From positions 9,978,196 to 10,042,195 of the forward strand of contig CM021323.1 in NCBI GenBank assembly GCA_010645155.1: 64,000 nt of DNA, in the 5' to 3' direction. Shown here piece after piece: positions 59,701 to 64,000 of this stretch (within the stretch, counting starts at the first letter, position 1; each line of letters begins with the position of its first letter). Below the pieces are notes generated by a model. The model did not search any database, was not told where the DNA came from, and was given only the letters and a program-made list of their open reading frames with translations. The DNA is from Tigriopus japonicus (Eukaryota; Arthropoda; Copepoda; Harpacticoida; Harpacticidae). The translations under genes were made by a program, and so were the position numbers.

Positions 59701-62229
59701 CTCGTTCCAACCATTATATGTATATCCTGTAGTTTGAGTACAACACAATATGCTTTGGTTATTGAAATATCCAACAGTAGTTCAAGTCATGAATTACAAA
59801 GTGCTTGCCGAAAAAATGTACGACAATTTGTCTCGGGAACTACTGACCGAAGAAATAATGTCGTAGAACCATTGCCAAATGGTCGAGGATCCAATATTGG
59901 ACCTGGAAGGCCAAAAAAAGCTTTAACATGCATCGCAAATTGTGACATCCAATTGTGGACCAATGATGTGCGTAATGATAGCACTTTATAGAGCTAACGT
60001 CAGGACTCGCCACAACTGATATCTAAATAAACCAAAAAGTTGATCACAAACTCTCGAGATCTCGAGAACCATGACGTTTTTTTGTAGGGTAACATTTAAA
60101 TGGCCTTCTCTGTCGCTTGCAACGAAAATTTCTGAGAGGTCCAAGATGAAAAACGATAATTGGAAGGTAATTTCTTCTGATCCACGCTCCTTACAAAAAT
60201 GGAGCACGCTCTAAAGTATGAAACTATCAACAACAATTATGAGGCTGGCTTATTGGCAACAATGAATACTTTTCGCTTAGAACGGACTTGGCTTCTCACT
60301 TTTGACATTTCAAGAGACAATTTCACGTGTGTGTGCTCTGTAATCTCCATATAAATGACTTCAAATACGTAGGACCTCGCCCACATTGAAATCCAAAGTA
60401 ATTTAGCACTGTACAGTGAAGAAGATCCGAGATCTTCATTTTTGCGAACGTCCTCCCAGAACCTTTAGATCCTCGGCCTCAAACTCAAGTTTGCGAAAAT
60501 TGAATACTTCTTGCCTACCCACATCCTGGAGGAAACAAAACTTGGTATGCATTCAAAATGAGGGCGCCCAAGTTTTGGCTTGGCTTGGACAAGAACATCT
60601 CTCGGCGAGATGTTTTCTTCAGATAGTCCGACGCATGTCGGTCAAAACTCCAACCTCCCACTTGAATTTCAGTTGACAATGTATTAAGGATATTTCTTTC
60701 TTCTTCTTTTTCTTCTTCTTCCTTTAAGTCGGCCTCTCCTGTAATCTAAAGCTCGATCAGTCGTCGATGAGATCCATGACTGATGGGACCCTTTGGAACG
60801 GCCTTTGAACGAGGTCGAAGCGCCTTCCAAATAGCAACGAGACGATGGAACAAGACAAACAAAAATTCCTCGGATTTAATGGAAGACCAACAAGCCCCCA
60901 TCCCAGCACGTCGATTCGATTTTGGAACCATCAACTCGAGGAGGAAGCTGGCTGGCTGTCGTCGTTTGGCGCCAGGCATTTATTTGGTTGTCCTCGAGAA
61001 AGCCTTCTCGTCTTCCGATTTGTTTTCGCGTTTAAAAACAAAATAAAACTTTGCCTCCAACCAAACTTCCCGCCTCTTTGGATGATCCAGCCTTTGGAGA
61101 AAAAAAGAATGGCAGGGTTTTCTAGGGAAAGAAATGGTGTTCCATCGTTTGCGTTTCACTCGGCCTTTGCTTGATTTGTTCCATTTTCTCAGATTGGCTG
61201 TCACCGCCAAACCACCTCAATGCTATTGTGCATCTGAGTCTGAACTCGAAGAAATGTTACCAATGGAGAGGCCATTTGTGTCGGAACTGAACACCACCGG
61301 GTGTCATTGCATGGACTCATATTATTGGTATTAAAGAGTCGTTGTTGGACTAATGGCGTCAGAATCCGTAGTGAAGCACCGAGGTTTCCGCGTGAGGGTT
61401 GCGTGCCAAGATCCTCCTGAAACTTCACCCGCTTGACTTAATCGTGATTTGACGGCCTTTGTTCAAGCTTGAACAGCCTTCTGGCCTTGATTTCCACGAA
61501 TGGAAAAGCCATGAGAGTGGGCTGAAGACGTTTTCATTCTTTTAGTCCTTTTGAATCGTGAAAAAAAGACCTCTGAAAGTGACACGAGACTCAGGCCCAA
61601 GTCGAAGTTGTTTCGTTGCAAGGTTGAAACTTTCCCCAGATTCCACGAAGTCAAAGGTTGGCTGAATTGAACACGAATTCATGGCAAATTCATATTTTTT
61701 TTTTACCGAGGAGTTTCCCTAGACAAGGTGAATTTTCCATGTATCCGTTCATGTATGTAGTACTACTTTTGGCGTGTCGTCGTTCCGGAGATTGGACTGG
61801 GATTCGGCGCGACCGAGTCATAAATAATCCAATCATGGGCATGAATAAAAGGCGATTTATGGATATCCAGTCGGGCCTTCTTCATCTACCAGACATCTTG
61901 TATCTACCGTGAGAATTGTGTTGTTCGGAAAATGTCATCCAAAGTTTTGAAAAGCTCGAAAAAACCTTCTCGTCTATAGGGTATTGATTGCCATGCAAAT
62001 TTAGCCCCATTCCCCATGATCTAGTTACTATGTACGTAGTTTGTGATCGGCCTTACCTGTTCGGGTGCTTTTCCCATGAATTTTCCTTTCTTCCACCAGG
62101 TGATGGTGGCCGGGGGTCGACTGCCCACACTTCGACATTCCAAAATGCTGGTCGAGGCCTGCCCACCGTTGTTGCCGCCCACCGTGAGTGGCTCTTTGGG
62201 CCGGACGATCGACACCGTTCGCGGAAGAA
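32587..62229 (-). CDS. Sidestep-family Ig receptor (10 exons, 5' partial)
   Basis: A cell-surface receptor of the insect Sidestep type, a family known for guiding motor axons by binding Beaten path proteins. Ten exons listed separately join to 728 codons plus stop, with every phase agreeing (2187 bases after the first two). In the joined protein one Ig domain spans about 1-107 (Cys 31 and 87; motif SRPPATITWWKKGK, then ITCRAENTNI). A second spans 110-207 (Cys 136 and 188; EGNDVYLDCDIRAHPQAYKV). A third spans 209-349 with an unusual Ser/Thr-rich expansion (FRWTFNQTS, then VHCYASNALGE and KPCIF). An FNIII-like region follows at 350-448 (LTVSCLPGFAGGLRQSF, VNLSIYASNSHGRS). A membrane helix lies at about 460-484 and a Ser/Thr-rich cytoplasmic tail of about 240 residues ends in PLVM, compatible with a class II PDZ ligand. 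The signal peptide and first V-type Ig domain expected for the family are missing and should lie beyond 64000. Which Sidestep paralogue this is cannot be told. Confidence 0.9.
33297..33776 (-). CDS. receptor exon I: membrane helix and cytoplasmic start
   Basis: Acceptor CTGTCTCTTCCAG, donor CAGT/GTGAGT. Phase 1 in, phase 1 out. Contains the hydrophobic segment ILGAVLGCVSTLVVLLGVTF followed by a basic stop-transfer RVRC, then a Ser/Thr-rich tail with a run of threonines. The frame would otherwise stay open for some 15 codons past the donor before TGA at 33250-33252, so a shorter isoform ending there is possible. Confidence 0.88.
33820..33848 (+). repeat. (ATT)n microsatellite
   Basis: Run of ATT units in the intron between exons H and I. 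Confidence 0.85.
34583..34701 (-). CDS. receptor exon H: second half of FNIII-like region
   Basis: Acceptor GTTGCTTTTCAG, donor ATTG/GTACGA. Phase 2 in, phase 1 out. Reads GLRPNRGVNLSIYASNSHGR, the last strands of the FNIII fold. Confidence 0.88.
34702..37131 (-). other. intron between exons H and G
   Basis: Holds hairpin MITE copy 1 (35800-36249) and a purine-rich tract at 36606-36664. A TATATATAG with C-rich flank near 35251 looks TATA-like, without other support. No internal gene seen. Confidence 0.6.
35800..36249. mobile_element. 450-bp hairpin MITE, copy 1
   Basis: Almost the whole element is one imperfect palindrome with arms of about 215 bp. It starts CAAGAAGCACTGG and ends in the inverse GTGCTTCTTG; the centre is CCCTTTTGTGGTAA...TTACCACAAAAGGG around 36010-36042. 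It is flanked by the 7 bp direct repeat CTTCCTC (35793-35799 and 36250-36256). Non-coding. A second copy at 46.0 kb lies in the opposite orientation. Confidence 0.8.
37132..37312 (-). CDS. receptor exon G: first half of FNIII-like region
   Basis: Acceptor TTGCCTTTTAG, donor TCAA/GTAAGT. Phase 1 in, phase 2 out. Encodes GPPEAPHECDV, LTVSCLPGFAGGLRQSFH and LEVRDRTTGTLL, matching the juxtamembrane region of Sidestep proteins. Confidence 0.9.
37313..43047 (-). other. intron between exons G and F
   Basis: Contains the hAT-like MITE at 39610-39955. The rest is AT-rich with short unrelated open frames; I see no nested gene. Confidence 0.6.
39610..39955. mobile_element. 346-bp hAT-like MITE
   Basis: Ends are TAGTGATGGACCGAAA and its inverse, flanked by a perfect 8 bp target-site duplication CTTGATAC (39602-39609 and 39956-39963). 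Next to both ends are several copies of ACCGAA in matching inverted orientation, so the subterminal regions are built from short repeats. The middle is AT-rich and non-coding. The 8 bp duplication and TAGTGATGG ends support hAT. Confidence 0.88.
43048..43405 (-). CDS. receptor exon F: third visible Ig domain
   Basis: Acceptor TTTCTTTTAG, donor GCAG/GTGAGA. Phase 0 in, phase 1 out. Starts VLCRIDALPRAHTFRWTFN and ends GEVHCYASNALGESEKPCIF. About 70 residues rich in Ser, Thr, His and Asn lie between the halves, longer than usual for the domain. Confidence 0.9.
44521..44585 (-). CDS. receptor exon E: Ig linker microexon
   Basis: Only 65 bases. Acceptor TCTAATTGCAG, donor GAG/GTGAGT. Phase 1 in, phase 0 out. 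Encodes KPECSESQPITMGVIP then KREAE, matching the linker with an extra cysteine that precedes the following Ig domain in the family. It was found because both neighbouring phases demand an exon of this frame. Confidence 0.85.
46003..46451. mobile_element. 450-bp hairpin MITE, copy 2
   Basis: Starts CAAGAAGCACGG and ends with the inverse GTGCTTCTTG, with the same long palindrome and CCCTTTTGTGGTAA centre as the copy at 35.8 kb, but oriented oppositely. Flanked by GTCAGAT and GTAAGAT, a 7 bp duplication with one mismatch. Non-coding. Confidence 0.8.
47725..47965 (-). mobile_element. hAT transposon end fragment
   Basis: On the - strand it begins CAGGGGTCGGCAACAG, the classical end of Charlie/hAT elements, followed by GGCCCAGGGGCC and further G/C-rich blocks until about 47725. 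No matching second end or duplication was found, so this is probably one decayed end. The superfamily call rests on the terminal motif. Confidence 0.55.
48069..48234 (-). CDS. receptor exon D: second half of Ig domain
   Basis: Acceptor GACTACTTTCTAG, donor ATGT/GTAAGT. Phase 0 in, phase 1 out. Reads GIRIVSGGKNLVLQGI then DGNYSCTAFNLEGE, a textbook end of an Ig fold with the DxGxYxC motif. Confidence 0.93.
49773..49903 (-). CDS. receptor exon C: first half of next Ig domain
   Basis: Acceptor TTTTATATTTGCAG, donor AAC/GTAAGC. Enters in phase 1 and leaves in phase 0. Encodes EGNDVYLDCDIRAHP and YKVIWTHN, the most diagnostic stretch for a Sidestep relative. Confidence 0.92.
50698..50717 (+). repeat. 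(GT)n microsatellite
   Basis: Run of about nine GT units. Confidence 0.9.
52792..52812 (+). repeat. (CAA)n microsatellite
   Basis: About seven perfect CAA units. Confidence 0.9.
53641..53800 (+). repeat. copy of LINE leader-like repeat
   Basis: Similar to 18815-18985 upstream of the LINE ORF1: shared AGAGTC block, GAGTCACTTGGCACCCTTG (against a near-identical stretch), TGCTGGACT and CAAATCTCCACTG, then GTCTAGAACTGTG. No ORF1 follows here. Confidence 0.55.
53860..53945 (+). promoter_or_regulatory. TATA and poly(A) signal-bearing scrap
   Basis: GTATATATAAATAA at about 53866-53879 is followed by AATAAA at 53907-53912. The close spacing of a TATA box and polyadenylation signal is reminiscent of a retroelement LTR, but no second LTR, primer-binding site or duplication is visible. 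Confidence 0.2.
54235..54495 (-). repeat. tRNA-derived SINE
   Basis: On the - strand an A-box-like GTAGTGTAGGGTGTAGCGC (54485-54467) is followed by a B box AGGTTCGATTC (54441-54431). A body of about 180 bp lies downstream. The head begins GGAGGACACGTAG. The left end is approximate. Confidence 0.6.
56666..56717 (+). repeat. (CAA)n microsatellite
   Basis: About 17 units of CAA; the valine-, leucine- and threonine-run open frames here are artefacts of it. Confidence 0.95.
58034..58187 (-). CDS. receptor exon B: second half of same Ig domain
   Basis: Acceptor TTCATTTCCAG, donor CACT/GTAAGT. Enters in phase 0 and leaves in phase 1. Carries the second cysteine in EITCRAENTN and the closing IEDTLRLTIH, both characteristic of the family. 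Confidence 0.9.
58188..62056 (-). other. intron between exons B and A
   Basis: Carries a small imperfect AGAAGCATAG tandem near 58405-58440 and a TTC microsatellite near 60698-60722. No gene or transposon end recognised. Confidence 0.6.
60698..60722 (+). repeat. (TTC)n microsatellite
   Basis: Interrupted TTC run. Confidence 0.85.
62057..62229 (-). CDS. receptor exon A: first half of Ig domain
   Basis: Acceptor TTGTTGTTATTGCAG precedes 62229 and the donor CAG/GTAAGG follows 62057. Enters in phase 1, so an upstream exon must exist, and leaves in phase 0. Encodes the first Ig cysteine and the family block GSRPPATITWWKKGKF. Confidence 0.9.
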
Positions 62230-64000
62230 CTGCAATAACAACAAGAACAAGATATGAACAATGGACGTGCCCACGCTCAATCAATGGAAAATTAAGCTTC
62301 CATTCAATGCACGAGTGAAGTACTCCAAAGAATGGTTCAAGTGAACGATGGATGATTGGCCCTCATTTGATATGCTATTTTTGGGGTGGGAAAAGAAAGG
62401 GCGGGGAGGAAGGTGGAGTTGGGTGTACGGGTTTCAAATATGGCCCTGGGTACGCCTTTCAGATCGATCTTAGAATGTACGCAAGTAAAAAAAAAGAATA
62501 AAGGGCTTTCTTTGTGCATGACTTGAAATACCACAACCAGACACTTTTTTTGCTATCGGTGGTTCAAGTTTGGTTCATGGAAAAAGACTTTTTTTTAATT
62601 TTAAGAAAGCAGTAAGGACCGGATGTGGATCAAAGTGTCACGCTCTTGGAGAAAAAGATCTCGATTTTCCCCAAAAATTCATCCCTTTTGCGCGGAAAAA
62701 TTCGATCGCATTCGTCATTTCGGTTGTTTGTCAAGCATCAATAGGTGCATATAAGCTAATTTTGAAGTGTTTGTTCGATGTTCTTGGAGCAAGTTGGTGC
62801 AATGTGACTCAAGTTGAATAAAATATGAGAAGACATTTTCTTGTTCAAAGTCTTCGTTGTCATGAACACGAAAGATGCGTTCATGCTCCGTTGCACACGA
62901 CTATTGAATCGTAGTTCAATATCAAACTTTCAATTTTCATGTACATATTTGAATATCTCCGACCTTTTGGGAGCATCACCTATAGAGTGTATTTCTTTCA
63001 ACGATGCTTCGCATGGCTCCTCTCTCAAGAGCTAGCTTAAGCTCGTTTGTTTTAACTTCCGATATTTTATACTGACAAAATTAGAATCCTAGCCCTGTAG
63101 AAATGAAAGAAAATAAAACCGTTAAGCATTAATGAGGGTTTCTTCGACCATGATGAAATGCGATCAAAGGGACGACAAAGCGCTAAGTTGGTTGGGGTGA
63201 TTCAATCTTGGCCGGTCCCATTTCTTGTTCAGCTTGTTCACCTTTGTCCTTGCACTATTGGGCAGATAATGAGACACTTTCATTCCATTTTAGGCATTCT
63301 CTCTTGGCCTCTTTAAAACTTCTCCACTGCTTCGGAGATTGTGTTACATTGATTTTGAGTACAACCCTAAAAAGAAGAAATCATGACCTCTTGGAGTTCG
63401 ATCCAATCTCTCCTGAAAGGGGCTCAATCGTGCTGTGCCCCATAGTACACAGCTTTGATTTACACATACATGATTTCTTGACCACAAAGAATGTCACAAA
63501 AACCGCCCAAGATGTGTTTGCTTATTATTTCTCAAAGAGTACGCCTACAAAGTCCTTGAAAACGGCCGGCTTGAATAAAGTACTCGTAGGGAGGGACTAC
63601 GTACGGTGAGGATGCGTGCGTGACACGAGTGGGTTGGTTTTGCCATGCTTTATTATGGCACATTGTGGACTCTTTCTCTCTCTCTCTCATGGCAAAGGCC
63701 AATTACGAATTAACAGCTTTTTTCTACTTGTGCCAAGCACGGACGTCCATTACGATACAATACGTGGATGGACATAGGGACAGAGGGACAGAGGAGCTCT
63801 TGCTTTCATTTGGGATTGCTCCAGGGTGGTTCGTGCCTCCAGACCCTGTTAAGGTGTCCCGCAGGCATATTCGTCGGGTGATAAAATAATTCATAAAATT
63901 ACTGGAATCGAACCCTAATTTACTCGATGCTCTTAATCACTCTTGGCATGGACGTTTGCGTACAAACTCGCATTTGTCGATTGCTTACGAAGGGTACATA
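62230..64000. other. upstream intron of receptor gene, no exon found
   Basis: Exon A is entered in phase 1, so this sequence should be intron. I looked on the - strand for a V-type Ig exon or signal peptide and found none. A TC microsatellite lies near 63672-63690. Confidence 0.5.
63885..63965 (-). repeat. tRNA-like SINE head (degenerate)
   Basis: On the - strand an A-box-like AAGAGTGATTAAGAGCATC is followed by a B box GGGTTCGATTCC (63915-63904). The distance between them is too short for an anticodon arm and variable loop, so a true tRNA is unlikely and a degenerate SINE head is preferred. Confidence 0.35.

Noticed and set aside
63885..63965. A functional tRNA gene
   Set aside because: A and B boxes are present, but the spacing leaves no room for an anticodon arm plus variable loop, and no acceptor stem pairs.

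Overview
The window looks like nuclear DNA of an arthropod; a crustacean is possible but not provable here. Three things point that way: a multi-exon gene of the Sidestep immunoglobulin receptor family, a short run of the arthropod telomere-type repeat TTAGG, and a dense mixture of non-LTR retrotransposons, Tc1, hAT-like and foldback elements with large AT-rich introns. Two host genes can be supported. The first is a single-exon, MLCK-like serine/threonine kinase on the + strand (12147-13283) with a complete catalytic core and a C-terminal calmodulin-binding-like segment. The second is a Sidestep-family transmembrane receptor on the - strand. Ten exons spanning 32587-62229 join in perfect phase to 728 codons plus a stop. 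They encode Ig domains, one FNIII-like region, a membrane helix and a Ser/Thr-rich tail. The signal peptide and first (V-type) Ig domain are not in the window, so the gene runs off the right edge. Layout, left to right: 1-518 is a LINE reverse transcriptase tail that runs into an N gap (519-731). 0.8-12 kb is non-coding, with two tRNA-derived SINEs, simple repeats and a small cluster of CRE-like sites. 12-13.5 kb holds the kinase. 15.5-31.8 kb is a transposon island with no host gene: three foldback elements whose arms are arrays of 15-17 bp repeats, a 2 kb long inverted repeat, a LINE with decayed ORF1 and ORF2 carrying both a young Tc1 insertion and a foreign LINE tail, a hAT-like MITE, small hairpin MITEs and further LINE scraps. 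32.6-62.2 kb is the Sidestep-family gene, with two copies of a 450 bp hairpin MITE, a hAT-like MITE, a hAT end fragment and a SINE in its introns. 62.2-64 kb is non-coding with one tRNA-like head. The most notable signal is the trio of foldback elements at 15.5, 25.0 and 29.7 kb. All three have inverted arms built from short tandem units sharing a GG-N-N-AACT core. One has a clean 9 bp target-site duplication inside a LINE reverse transcriptase tail, as expected for Foldback/Mutator-type transposition. Splice sites, phases and domain assignments were read by eye from the sequence; no database search was run, so family names rest on recalled motif patterns.
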